This document shows, one piece after another, positions 51,767-59,548 of a stretch of DNA of 64,000 nt. The notes under the pieces were generated by a model. It worked only from the letters and a program-made list of their open reading frames with translations. It had not been told where the DNA came from and did not search any database. The DNA is from Vicinamibacterales bacterium (GTDB lineage Bacteria > Acidobacteriota > Vicinamibacteria > Vicinamibacterales > UBA2999). The position numbers were made by a program, and so were the translations under genes. The stretch is from assembly GCA_030680175.1 (NCBI GenBank), contig JAUXWO010000076.1, positions 1 to 64,000 on the forward strand, written 5' to 3'. Position 1 is the first letter of the stretch. The number at the start of each line of letters is the position of its first letter.

Positions 51767-52996
51767 ATGGAAACCCTTATCGGTCATCGCATGGGCTACT
51801 ACAACCGCGCGCCGTTCATGGTGAACGCGGACAAGCACACGCGCATCGTGGCCGAGACCGGCACCGGGAAGAGCGTGCTGATGGGCGACATGATGATCGA
51901 GGACATGCGTGCCGGCCGCGGGTTGCTCGCCATCGACCCGAACGGCACGCTGGTGCGCCGTGCGCTCCGTTACGTTCCTAAGCACCGCATACACCACGTC
52001 CGATGGTTCGACCCGCTTTCTGATCGCCCGCTCGGGCTGACCGTTCTGCGGGGGAACACCCGCGAGGAAAAGCTGAAGCGCGCGGACCAGTACATCGACA
52101 CCATTTCAAAGGTCTTCGAGAACGGCTGGGGCGGTTTGAGCGATTACATCGTTCGGAATCTCCTCTACACGATCATCGAGGTTGAACCCGAGCCGACGCC
52201 CGCGCACCTGTATCTCGCGCTCATGTCCGAGGAATACCGGGACAGTTTATTCGGCCGAGCGACGTCGGAGAACTTCCGGCTTTTCAAGAACAAGTTCGAC
52301 GAGGAATGGAAGGCATCGGACCGCGAGAACCGGTCGGCGGCGCCGATGAACAAGAGCGACATTCCGATCGCGAGCTGGATCATCAGGGACGTGTTGTGCC
52401 AGGCGAACGGCATGGACCTCGGTGAGGAGATGGCGAACGGCTCGATCATCCTGTGTGACCTGGATAAAGGCAGGATTGGCCCGAAGGCCTGTAGCCTGTT
52501 TGGCCGTTTCCTGCTTCAAGAGGTTCTCTTCGCGGGTTCCGCCCGCGAGGAAGGTTCGAAGCCGTTCTCGCTCTACATCGACGAGCTCCACAACTTCGTC
52601 GACGTGGATGCGCTCGAGACGGTGCTTCAGGAACTCCGCAAGCGGAATGTCCGTGCCGTCGGAGCTGACCAGGAAGCTCGTTACATTCCCCGAGCCAATT
52701 TCACCACGACGATCGTCGGTGCCGTGGACCCCGTTTCGGCCGAGGAGCTCGCGGCGAACTTCGCCAAACCTGACCTCGCCGAGTTCCTCACGAAGATCCC
52801 GGCATTTCATTGGGAGGTGCAGACGAAGGATGAGAACGGCGTGAAGTCCGACCCGACGTTCGTAAAGGGACGCACGCCGCTCAAGCGCATAGGGACCGAG
52901 TATCCGGCGGCGCGCGCCATTCAATACAGCGAGGAGAACTACGGCACGCTGCGGGAAAAGGTGGAACGCGAGATCAACCGCTTATTGGCAGCCTAA
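51767..52996 (+). CDS. TraG/VirD4-like DNA-translocase ATPase 2
   Basis: 409 residues from ATG 51767 (gagg upstream); a TTG at 51752 is also possible. Walker A AETGTGKSVLMG near residue 30, then LLAIDPNGTLVRRALRYVP, which matches the DPHGDLV segment of TraG/HerA-like ATPases except that the last Asp is replaced by Thr. Walker B FSLYIDELHNF near 265. No large insertion, unlike ATPase 1, so the two are diverged paralogues rather than a recent duplication. Possibly they form a mixed ring or act at different steps of DNA transfer or packaging. Confidence 0.8.
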   Translation: METLIGHRMGYYNRAPFMVNADKHTRIVAETGTGKSVLMGDMMIEDMRAGRGLLAIDPNGTLVRRALRYVPKHRIHHVRWFDPLSDRPLGLTVLRGNTREEKLKRADQYIDTISKVFENGWGGLSDYIVRNLLYTIIEVEPEPTPAHLYLALMSEEYRDSLFGRATSENFRLFKNKFDEEWKASDRENRSAAPMNKSDIPIASWIIRDVLCQANGMDLGEEMANGSIILCDLDKGRIGPKACSLFGRFLLQEVLFAGSAREEGSKPFSLYIDELHNFVDVDALETVLQELRKRNVRAVGADQEARYIPRANFTTTIVGAVDPVSAEELAANFAKPDLAEFLTKIPAFHWEVQTKDENGVKSDPTFVKGRTPLKRIGTEYPAARAIQYSEENYGTLREKVEREINRLLAA

Positions 52997-53005
52997 GGAG
53001 GCCAT

Positions 53006-53221
53006 GTGGAATCTTTCGAATCAGCAGCGAAGGCGCATGAAAGTTTTCAGCACGCCCGGCAGCAAGCCCTTGCCGATCTCCAGGCCGAGCGCGATCGCAT
53101 CGACGAGCGCATCAAGCAAGTGCTCGCCTGGGGCAAGCCGGCGAGCCTGCCGGTGAAGGACAAGAAGCGCGGCCGGCCGAGGAAGGAGGACTTGCAGAAA
53201 TCGGCCAGCGTGCTTAAGTAA
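53006..53221 (+). CDS. Coiled-coil protein with AT-hook
   Basis: 71 residues, GTG with aaggagg Shine-Dalgarno directly after ATPase 2. A helical, charged stretch (QQALADLQAERDRIDERIKQ) is followed by KDKKRGRPRKED, an AT-hook of the GRP core type. Probably a small DNA-binding or nucleoid-like protein acting with the ATPases. Confidence 0.7.
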   Translation: MESFESAAKAHESFQHARQQALADLQAERDRIDERIKQVLAWGKPASLPVKDKKRGRPRKEDLQKSASVLK

Positions 53222-53292
53222 ACCTGTCCCTCAATACGGGGCGCCTTCACCCGGCGCACCACCGGGCCACAGTAGGCGGGACGTCGGGTGAA

Positions 53293-53436
53293 ATGGCTAA
53301 ATTCAAACGACGAAAACCCAAGAGGCAGAAGTTCTCGCGAAGTGGGTGGCGAGCCGAGGGCATTTTTCAGAAGCGCGCAGTTTACGTTCGGATTTTCAAA
53401 CAGGAGAAACGACAGTTCGGTCTGCCCACCGCATAA
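53293..53436 (+). CDS. Very basic small protein
   Basis: 47 residues, ATG with gggtga upstream, TAA 5 bp before a terminator stem. Sequence start MAKFKRRKPKRQKFSRSG, later IFQKRAVYVRIFKQEKRQFG. Lys/Arg-rich; could bind nucleic acid. Supported only by its position, start signal and clean end. Confidence 0.4.
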   Translation: MAKFKRRKPKRQKFSRSGWRAEGIFQKRAVYVRIFKQEKRQFGLPTA

Positions 53437-53461
53437 AAAGAGACCCCGCATAAGCGGGGTC
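53434..53461 (-). terminator. Bidirectional terminator between converging genes
   Basis: Stem GACCCCGC / GCGGGGTC with loop ataa, A-run on the left (CTCTTTTT on the minus strand) and tttt-type run on the other side. It ends the minus-strand primase gene and probably also the small plus-strand gene. Confidence 0.85.
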
Positions 53462-54488
53462 AAAACAGTTCATAGAGATCTTCCGGGGGCCAGCGATCGG
53501 GCTGGCTCCATTCTTCTTCATCAGGCAAGAACATCACCTTCACGCTCTCGAAGTTCCGCGCGAGGAGCTTGCAGCCGGCCTTCGCCGCCTCCTCCTTGGC
53601 GTTGCCGTCGAACATGAGGATGACGTGGCGGAAGTGCCCAAGAAGGTCGGCCTGCTCATCGCTCAGATTCTTCCCGAGCGTGGCGACGCCGTTCTTGATG
53701 CCGGCGCGGGCTAATGCGAGAACCCCCCACGGACTCTCCACGATCACGGCGGTGTCGAAGTCGTGGCTGACCACGCGCTCGATGTTGAACAGCTCGAGGT
53801 GGGCGTGGAATTCGGCGGGGAGCTGCCAGCGCGGAGGTTGGAACTTCGGATTGTCCTTCGGCTTCCAGGCCAGCTTCTCATCGACGAGCCTGCCGGAATA
53901 TCCGACGATCTCGCCCTTCACGTTGGCGATCGGGAACGCGATGCGGCCGGCGTTGTAGCCCTTCGAGGTGTAGCCGACGCCGAATTCCTCGCACAGCTTC
54001 GGATCGAACCCGCGCTCCGCAAGATACGGATACGCGTGATCGAGCTTCAGTTTGCCGTCCCAGTCCTTGCCGGCCAGCCTGGCCTTCTCGCGGAGAGGGA
54101 TGTTGACGAGCGGCACCGGGGCGGTATTCTGAGATTGCTCCGACTTCGCAACGGTTACCTCCTGCCTCGCGGCCGGGGGTTTTCCGTTTCCATTCCCGAG
54201 CCCGAACCATCCGTAGATGCGCTCGGCCGCTTCCTTCGGGCCGATGTTGTCGGTGAGCTCCACGAACTTCAGCGCACCGCGGCCCTTGGCCTTGCACGAG
54301 AAGCACTGGAAGCGCCACTCGGCATCTACGGAGAGATCACCGGGATCGGGTTTACCGGAATGCCCGTGGAACGGACAGACGGTGCGAAGGTTCTTCCCCT
54401 GCGGCCTCGCTTCGAGCGAGTACTGAGCGAACACCATCTCGGGCGTCACTCGTTCGCGGATCACGGCGAAGTCAAAACGGTGAGCCAT
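53460..54488 (-). CDS. DnaG-like primase (CHC2 zinc finger plus TOPRIM)
   Basis: 342 residues from ATG 54488, with aaaggaggt 4 bp upstream; an ATG five codons earlier overlaps that site. N-terminal CHC2 zinc finger: CPFHGH ... FQCFSCKAKG (residues about 38-75). Middle PYLAERGFDPKLCEEFGVGY is the primase catalytic-core start. TOPRIM: VIVESPWGVLALARAG (Glu) and VILMFDGNAKEEAAKAG (D-x-D reduced to D-G-N). The altered TOPRIM Asp is unusual. No helicase domain. It makes RNA primers for element replication; transcribed divergently from the Vsr gene. Confidence 0.85.
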   Translation of the reverse strand: MAHRFDFAVIRERVTPEMVFAQYSLEARPQGKNLRTVCPFHGHSGKPDPGDLSVDAEWRFQCFSCKAKGRGALKFVELTDNIGPKEAAERIYGWFGLGNGNGKPPAARQEVTVAKSEQSQNTAPVPLVNIPLREKARLAGKDWDGKLKLDHAYPYLAERGFDPKLCEEFGVGYTSKGYNAGRIAFPIANVKGEIVGYSGRLVDEKLAWKPKDNPKFQPPRWQLPAEFHAHLELFNIERVVSHDFDTAVIVESPWGVLALARAGIKNGVATLGKNLSDEQADLLGHFRHVILMFDGNAKEEAAKAGCKLLARNFESVKVMFLPDEEEWSQPDRWPPEDLYELF

Positions 54489-54578
54489 CAGACCTCCTTT
54501 CAATGGTCTGACCTCACCGTACCAAGCCCACGGAATCTGACAAGCGAAGGAGAACCGGGAGAAACGACAGCGCGAATA

Positions 54579-54599
54579 AGTACGCAGATTTTGCGTACT
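54579..54599. promoter_or_regulatory. Perfect palindrome in the primase/Vsr divergent region
   Basis: AGTACGCA-gattt-TGCGTACT, 8-bp arms, between the divergent primase and vsr starts. A likely repressor operator controlling both directions. Confidence 0.55.
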
Positions 54600-54655
54600 A
54601 AAAAATAAATGAAGTTTCGATTGACGGCGTGATGTGGCGGCGCGATTCTCATCTC

Positions 54656-55024
54656 ATGACGACGTTCGCTCTCGAACGCCGCGCCACGAAACCGGAACGA
54701 GCCGTCCGGGCTGCGCTCCTACAACTAGGGGTGCGCTTCGAATGCAACGTGCCGGGGCTGCCTGGAACTCCGGACATAGTGCTCTCCGGGAAAAGAGCCA
54801 TCTTCGTCCACGGGTGTTTGTGGCATGCTCACGACTGCCCGCGCGGCAGGGTGTTCGGGAACCCGCCGCTGAGACTTCAACAGGCAAAGAACGTCGCGCG
54901 AGATCTCGCGAATTGCTCAATGCTCGCTGATCGCATGCATTGGCGACTTTTGATTCTCTGGGAGTGCGAGACGAAAGACTTCGACGCGCTCAAAGAGCGG
55001 ATTCAGGCCTTCCTCAACGACTGA
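54656..55024 (+). CDS. vsr: Very-short-patch repair (Vsr) endonuclease
   Basis: 122 residues from ATG 54656; GTG/ATG at 54629-54632 would add nine residues. Motifs of Vsr: RRATKPERAVRAALLQLGVR, PGTPDIVLSGKRAIFVHGCL followed by WHAHDCPRG with the metal-binding His/Cys, and MHWRLLILWECET. Vsr nicks T:G mismatches made by deamination of 5-methylcytosine. The typical partner is a C5-methyltransferase, whereas the next methyltransferase here is of the N4/N6 type. Its end overlaps a small minus-strand zinc-ribbon frame. Confidence 0.85.
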   Translation: MTTFALERRATKPERAVRAALLQLGVRFECNVPGLPGTPDIVLSGKRAIFVHGCLWHAHDCPRGRVFGNPPLRLQQAKNVARDLANCSMLADRMHWRLLILWECETKDFDALKERIQAFLND

Positions 55025-55305
55025 ATCTTCCGCATCTCGTCCGGGCTCCGTTTGCGGTGCTTCCTCGCCTGGTCGACGAGCGCCGCGGAAAGCAACGTGC
55101 CCAGGTCGAAGTCGCTCACGGTGAAGCCGTCGAGCCACGCCTCGTGATTGCAGCTCAGGCACTGGATTCGGACCCGGTTCGCGTTCCATTGGCCGGTCGT
55201 CAGCCGGTCCGATCCGCATTGGCAAAATAGAAGTAACGCCACGTTCCGCGAGCACGATAGCATGGAGGGCGAAAGTAGAGGCGAAACCGTGACCTCTCCC
55301 GTCAC
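55003..55305 (-). CDS. Small zinc-ribbon protein (minus strand)
   Basis: Up to 100 residues; the ATG at 55263 would give 86. Contains LLFCQCGSDRLTTGQ ... IQCLSCNHEAWLDG, a CxC/CxxC zinc ribbon, and a helical basic tail (QARKHRKRSPDEMRKIQSLR). Convergent overlap of 22 bp with vsr. The ordered Cys pairs argue against it being noise. Function unknown. Confidence 0.5.
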   Translation of the reverse strand: MTGEVTVSPLLSPSMLSCSRNVALLLFCQCGSDRLTTGQWNANRVRIQCLSCNHEAWLDGFTVSDFDLGTLLSAALVDQARKHRKRSPDEMRKIQSLRKA

Positions 55306-55411
55306 CGGTCTGCGCGAGAATTCGTGACCTTATGTGTCGAAAACTGCGTCCGTCGGTCTATACTTTGGGCTCGAAAGACATGAGAGCCCCATATGCAGTA
55401 GGAGGCGGCCT

Positions 55412-56413
55412 GTGACGCCACTACCAGCCGCAGCTCTGCCCGTCGTCGACCTGCCCGAGCAGGACAACACGAGCGAGGCTCTCGCGACCCTTCTCGCGGC
55501 CAATCGGCAGTATCGCGCGAGCACGTGGCCGGCGCCCTACGACCAGACCACGCACCGCCTCCACCTGGGCGACGCCCGTGACCTCTCCTGGCTGGCCGAT
55601 GAATCGGTTCACCTTGTGGTGACCTCGCCGCCCTACTGGACGCTCAAGGAATACGAGGACCACGAGGGTCAAATGGGCGCGATCGAGGAATACGAGACGT
55701 TCCTCGACGAGCTCGACAAGGTGTGGAAGGAATGCGCTCGAGTGCTCGCCCCGGGAGGGCGGATTTGCTGCGTCGTGGGTGACGTTTGCCTGCCGCGTAA
55801 GAAGAACGGCCGGCACTACATCATGCCGCTCCACGCCGACATCCAGGTCCGCTCACGGAAGCTCGGTCTCGACTGCCTCACGCCGATCCTGTGGCACAAG
55901 ATCTCGAACGGGGTGACCGAAGCGGAGGGCAACGGCGCGGGCTTCTACGGGAAGCCCTATCAGCCTGGCGCGGTCGTGAAGAACGACGTCGAGTACATCC
56001 TGTTCATGCGTAAGGGCACCGGCTACCGCTCCGTGACGACGGTGCAGAAGGCCCTCTCGATGCTGACGAAGGAAGAGATGCAGTCCTGGTTCCGTTCCTT
56101 CTGGTCGGACATCAAGGGCTCATCGACCCGAGCCGGTCATCCGGCACCGTATCCCGCGGAGCTCGCGGAGCGACTCATCCGCATGTTCTCGTTCGCGGGT
56201 GATTACGTGCTCGACCCGTTCGCAGGAACGGCATCGACGAGCGTCGCCGCGGCAATTACCGGCCGGCACTCCATCGCGAACGAGATCGAACCGAAGTATC
56301 TGAGCTTGGCGCAACAGCGAATCGAACGGGAGCTCGAAAAGCTCCGTTTCTCTAGCACCTCGAAGGCGACCTACACCGTCGACAAGCCTTCGCGTCTTCG
56401 CTCCCGGAAGTAA
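55412..56413 (+). CDS. DNA N4-cytosine/N6-adenine methyltransferase
   Basis: 333 residues from GTG 55412, with aggagg 6 bp upstream; a longer frame from 55334 has no ribosome site. Catalytic motif IV TSPPYWTLKEY at about residue 70, then CARVLAPGGRICCVVGDVCL, and the SAM-binding motif I DPFAGTASTSVAAA near the C-terminus. Motif IV before motif I is the beta-class order. TSPPYW is frequent in N4-cytosine enzymes. It is followed 20 bp later by a candidate endonuclease, so a restriction-modification pair is likely. Confidence 0.85.
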   Translation: MTPLPAAALPVVDLPEQDNTSEALATLLAANRQYRASTWPAPYDQTTHRLHLGDARDLSWLADESVHLVVTSPPYWTLKEYEDHEGQMGAIEEYETFLDELDKVWKECARVLAPGGRICCVVGDVCLPRKKNGRHYIMPLHADIQVRSRKLGLDCLTPILWHKISNGVTEAEGNGAGFYGKPYQPGAVVKNDVEYILFMRKGTGYRSVTTVQKALSMLTKEEMQSWFRSFWSDIKGSSTRAGHPAPYPAELAERLIRMFSFAGDYVLDPFAGTASTSVAAAITGRHSIANEIEPKYLSLAQQRIERELEKLRFSSTSKATYTVDKPSRLRSRK

Positions 56414-56433
56414 GGGCGCGCTCAAAGGATGTA

Positions 56434-57147
56434 GTGGACTATCGGCTTCTCGCCGCTTTCAAGGACACTTTCGACGGCAAGATCTACCGACACCGAAGCT
56501 CCACGCATGGTGATCGAGTGTCCCGTGAGCTGTATGAGGACCTCTACGCCGTCGGAAAATCGAAGGCGTTCAGCGAGGGCGTCAAGAACCAGGAAAAGCT
56601 GCTCAACGTCTCGAACCGCCGCCGCGGCGTGAAGGCCCGGCGCGGTGACGGCACGTTCGGTGAGCACGTTCCCGGCAAGAATCCCATCGTCGTCCCTGGC
56701 TTCTCGGTCGCGCGCGGCACCATCGCGAACGTGGAGATCGGCATGGAGGCGAAGTTCCTCTCCAAGGCAATGATCAAGCAGGTCGATCGCGTGATGAGCG
56801 ACCTCGAGAAACAGTTGAAGCACTTCCACCGCGGTGCGGCGAATCCCATCACCGTGGCTGTCGTCGGTATCAACTTCGCCGATCACACGGTGAGCTACGA
56901 AGGCAAGAAGGCGTGGCCGACCGATGGGAAAGATTACAAGCACCCGATTCAGGAAGCGGCCGAGGCCGAGCGTCGTCTCCGTGAGGAGATCGCCCCGAAG
57001 TTCTACGAGTTCATCATCCTGAAATACAAAGCCACGAACGAGGAACCGTTTCCCTTCGAGTGGCTGAACTTCGCAGACACCTATGAGGACTACGGTGCCG
57101 CGCTCATCCGGATCGCCCGCGAGTACGAAGTTCGCTTCGGAGAATGA
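56434..57147 (+). CDS. Candidate restriction endonuclease
   Basis: 237 residues, GTG with aaagga upstream. I do not recognise a named family. VEIGMEAKFLSKAMIKQVDR near residue 100 contains E-x-K in a strand-turn setting like the PD-(D/E)XK core, followed by VAVVGINFADHTVSYEG. Position 20 bp after a DNA methyltransferase and near vsr is the main argument. It could instead be an unrelated phage protein. Confidence 0.5.
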   Translation: MDYRLLAAFKDTFDGKIYRHRSSTHGDRVSRELYEDLYAVGKSKAFSEGVKNQEKLLNVSNRRRGVKARRGDGTFGEHVPGKNPIVVPGFSVARGTIANVEIGMEAKFLSKAMIKQVDRVMSDLEKQLKHFHRGAANPITVAVVGINFADHTVSYEGKKAWPTDGKDYKHPIQEAAEAERRLREEIAPKFYEFIILKYKATNEEPFPFEWLNFADTYEDYGAALIRIAREYEVRFGE

Positions 57148-57150
57148 CCC

Positions 57151-57360
57151 GTGAGTGACACCGAAACCGTGATGTGGAACGGTCGGCAGTTCGAGCTGAC
57201 CGTGCGCAAAGTAAACGAAGAGCCTGAACGATGGGTCGCGTGGATCAAGGTCGTCGGCAAAGACGATCTCGGCGGGCGAAATTCATCCTCCTTCACGGGC
57301 CTCATGGAAGGCGAGGTGCGTGAGAAAGCGAAGGAGTGGATGATCCGCTGGAGGAATTAA
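57151..57360 (+). CDS. Small protein of unknown function
   Basis: 69 residues, GTG start 3 bp after the previous stop. Sequence pattern ETVMWNGRQFELTVRKVNEE, then a C-terminal helix GEVREKAKEWMIRWRN. Looks like a small alpha/beta fold; no motif. Co-transcribed with the candidate endonuclease. Confidence 0.55.
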   Translation: MSDTETVMWNGRQFELTVRKVNEEPERWVAWIKVVGKDDLGGRNSSSFTGLMEGEVREKAKEWMIRWRN

Positions 57361-57409
57361 AACCTCCGCCCGAAGGGCGGCGCGAGCTCGCGCCGGTTGT
57401 TCCCTCCCC

Positions 57410-57437
57410 TTGACGAATAGCAATGGCTTGTTAACGT
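57410..57437 (+). promoter_or_regulatory. Promoter of the HNH gene
   Basis: CCCCTTGACGAATAGCAATG with TTGACG as -35, and TAACGT about 16 bp later as -10. A near copy (CCCCTTGACGAATGTCAATG) lies at 57989-58008 before the next gene. Confidence 0.55.
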
Positions 57438-57444
57438 TGAGGGA

Positions 57445-57975
57445 ATGACCGATTTCGAGCGCCAGAGGCGCGAATTCAAGAAGAGAAAGGAAGCAATCCT
57501 CCGATTACGCTCCCAGCGCTTCACCCTCCAATACATCGGCGACCTTTACGGAATATCTCGTGAACGTGTTCGCCAGATCATCACTGGCTACGTCTCTCCG
57601 AGAAAGAAACCGAAGCCGCCGGCCGAACACAAGATCCTAACGCCTGCAAAGAGGCACGCCCTTGGTCTGCCGGCCCTTGATCCATCGATCGGAATTGCTT
57701 TTCCAAATGGTCAGCGTGATCGAATTCGAGAGATGGTTCGCATCCGCGATAATCGCACGTGCCAAATGTGCGGGAAGGTGTGGGTTCCCGGCACTCGTCG
57801 GCTAGATGTCCATCACCTCGACGAGCGCATGGAGGGCAAAAGCAAAACGGCCGGCATTACTCGTTACGACATCGATAACATGGACAAGATGATCACCGTC
57901 TGCCACAAGTGCCACTACAGCCTTGACTGTGTTAGGAAAAAGATTTCTAAAGGTCTCTTAGCCGCAGCTGCGTAA
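57445..57975 (+). CDS. HNH endonuclease with sigma-region-4-like HTH
   Basis: 176 residues, ATG with gaggga just upstream. Residues about 15-50 (AILRLRSQRFTLQYIGDLYG, ISRERVRQIITG) look like the sigma-70 region-4 helix-turn-helix. Residues about 100-165 form an HNH nuclease: CQMCGK, LDVHHLDERM, DNMDKMITVCHKCHYSLD, with two zinc-binding Cys pairs. The HTH would select the site and the HNH cut it; this fits phage packaging-associated or homing-type nucleases. Confidence 0.8.
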   Translation: MTDFERQRREFKKRKEAILRLRSQRFTLQYIGDLYGISRERVRQIITGYVSPRKKPKPPAEHKILTPAKRHALGLPALDPSIGIAFPNGQRDRIREMVRIRDNRTCQMCGKVWVPGTRRLDVHHLDERMEGKSKTAGITRYDIDNMDKMITVCHKCHYSLDCVRKKISKGLLAAAA

Positions 57976-57992
57976 GTTATCAACAGCCCCCC

Positions 57993-58006
57993 TTGACGAA
58001 TGTCAA
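57993..58006. promoter_or_regulatory. -35 box within a palindrome
   Basis: TTGAC-gaat-GTCAA, perfect 5-bp arms overlapping the -35 TTGACG; TTACTT follows after 17 bp. A repressor bound here would block the promoter of the 58065 gene. Confidence 0.5.
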
Positions 58007-58037
58007 TGGCGTGCTTTACTTACCTTGTAGGACAAAG

Positions 58038-58050
58038 GTCGATAAACCAA
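58038..58050 (+). promoter_or_regulatory. GTCGATAAACCAA motif, site 2
   Basis: Ends 14 nt before ATG 58065; here an aaggagg Shine-Dalgarno lies between motif and start. Confidence 0.5.
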
Positions 58051-58064
58051 CACTACAAGGAGGC

Positions 58065-58433
58065 ATGGAACACACAACGCATCTGATCTTCCCCGCTCGC
58101 ACCGTTCAGCTCCGCCGCCCGTCCCGCAGTTCCTTCATCAAGAAGATCTTCTCCCGCGACCTTTTAACCTCGTTGAAGCTTTCCCTCACGGGAGCCATCA
58201 ACGATATGCAGGACGCGGTCGACGACGTGATGGAACTCGCCACGCGGCCGAACACGAAGCTTAGTGACCAGGACACGTACGGAATCGAAACGCAATTGAA
58301 GGTGCTCGAATCGAACGTCGCCATCCTTCGCTCACACATCAATGGATCAACCGCTCGACCATTACGCACCCGACGAGCTCGGCATGAGACCGGCCGAGGC
58401 GATCGACGAGGACCGGCTACCGGAGCTCGATAA
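58065..58433 (+). CDS. Phage protein of unknown function
   Basis: 122 residues from ATG 58065, aaggaggc directly upstream. The N-terminal part is basic (RRPSRSSFIKKIFSRD), then two amphipathic helices (LSLTGAINDMQDAVDDVMEL; GIETQLKVLESNVAILRSHI). The last 30 residues are Arg-rich and overlap the next gene in another frame, so the true functional end may be near residue 93. No family recognised. Confidence 0.5.
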   Translation: MEHTTHLIFPARTVQLRRPSRSSFIKKIFSRDLLTSLKLSLTGAINDMQDAVDDVMELATRPNTKLSDQDTYGIETQLKVLESNVAILRSHINGSTARPLRTRRARHETGRGDRRGPATGAR

Positions 58434-58500
58434 GGACGAAGAAGAATTCTTTGAGAGAGAAGCCGAACGCCTGAAGAAGATTCACCCCCGCAAGAAATAA
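58342..58500 (+). CDS. Small acidic protein
   Basis: 52 residues, ATG 58342 to TAA 58500, overlapping the preceding frame by 92 bp. Sequence pattern MDQPLDHYAPDELGMRPAEA, then acidic EELDKDEEEFF-type stretch and a basic end (HPRKK). Better coding character than the overlapping C-terminal part of the preceding frame. Function unknown. Confidence 0.5.
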   Translation: MDQPLDHYAPDELGMRPAEAIDEDRLPELDKDEEEFFEREAERLKKIHPRKK

Positions 58501-58575
58501 ACCCACTGTCGAACGAAAGTAACGTCACCGCTCGGAAGGGCCCAATCCTTTCCGGAAACATTAGGAGGAGTTCTG

Positions 58576-58641
58576 GTGAAGTTCGCCTCCGACCCTTCCG
58601 AGCCAATCACATCGCATGAAAAAGGAGATCGTCAGCATTGA
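58576..58641 (+). CDS. Possible leader peptide for the nuclease gene
   Basis: 21 codons from GTG 58576 with a strong aggagga Shine-Dalgarno. It overlaps the ATG of the nuclease gene (58616), which has no ribosome site of its own, so translation of the leader may deliver ribosomes to it. Confidence 0.3.
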   Translation: MKFASDPSEPITSHEKGDRQH

Positions 58642-59548
58642 TGAGAAGCGCGGCATCGCCCGCGTCACGACCGCAGATGAACGCTGGTATACGCGCGAGA
58701 CCACGAACCCGCAAACCGGCCTTCCGGAGATCGACTTCCGCAAGTCCGTAACCTACATCGGCCACTTCTATCCGAAGGGCAAGGGGTTCGAGAATTGGAT
58801 GAAGAAGAACGGCGAGGAAGCGGACATGCTCGTCGCACTCGCCGGAGAACGAGGCTCGAAGGTCCACCAGGCCATCGAGGCCCTGAACAACGGCGAGCAA
58901 GTGAAGATGACCGACACGTTCCTCAACACGAGGACGGGCGCGGTCGAACAGCTCACGCCGGAGGAATACGGCGCGGTCATGTCTTACCGCGACTGGTGGA
59001 TGACCGAGGGCTCAAAGGAATACGTTATCCTCGAAGCCGAGCAGACCATTTGGCCCGAGGGCAAAGGTGCCGAGCCGGGCGGCCCGCTCCATTTCGCCGG
59101 AACGCTCGACCTCCTAGTCAAGCGCGTCGCTGACGGCGCGATCGGCATCATCGACATCAAGACTTCGAAGGAGGTCTATACCGGCCACATCATCCAGCTC
59201 TCCGCTCTCCGCGAAGGCAAGAAGGCCGAAGGTGTGGACGTGCAGTTCCAGGCGATCCTCCAGGTCGGCTACAAACGGAACAAGCAGGGCTTCAAGTTCA
59301 CCGAACAGGAGCACCGCTTCGACCTCTTCCTGGCCGCGAAGAACATCGCCGATTACGAAACGTCCGGCGAGGCTCCGCTCCAGCGCGATTACCCGCTCGC
59401 CCTCACCCTCGGCCTTCCGAAGAAGAAGAGGGCCATCCCTTCCGTCACCGAACCCGCCGCTGAATCCGCACCAATCGCGGAGGAAGCTCCGGAGCAGCCA
59501 GAGCCGGCAAAGGTCGCAAAGAAAAAATCACCCAACAAACATGGATAA
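58616..59548 (+). CDS. PD-(D/E)XK nuclease, RecB/Cas4-like
   Basis: 310 residues. Core: early His in GERGSKVHQAIEALNNGEQV, LEAEQTIWPEGKG, FAGTLDLLVKRVADG (Asp), IGIIDIKTSKEVYTGHIIQL (D-x-K then Gln), which is the RecB/Cas4-type motif series His-Asp-(D/E)-x-K-Q. The last 50 residues are a Pro/Ala/Glu linker with a basic end. Phage relatives act as exonucleases in recombination. Followed by an OB-like protein overlapping by 8 bp, as expected for an exonuclease/single-strand-binding pair. Confidence 0.8.
   Translation: MKKEIVSIDEKRGIARVTTADERWYTRETTNPQTGLPEIDFRKSVTYIGHFYPKGKGFENWMKKNGEEADMLVALAGERGSKVHQAIEALNNGEQVKMTDTFLNTRTGAVEQLTPEEYGAVMSYRDWWMTEGSKEYVILEAEQTIWPEGKGAEPGGPLHFAGTLDLLVKRVADGAIGIIDIKTSKEVYTGHIIQLSALREGKKAEGVDVQFQAILQVGYKRNKQGFKFTEQEHRFDLFLAAKNIADYETSGEAPLQRDYPLALTLGLPKKKRAIPSVTEPAAESAPIAEEAPEQPEPAKVAKKKSPNKHG

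Noticed and set aside
50797-52996. Complete conjugation system
   Set aside because: Only coupling-type ATPases and a replication-relaxation protein are visible; no VirB4, VirB6, pilus or MOB relaxase gene lies in the window.
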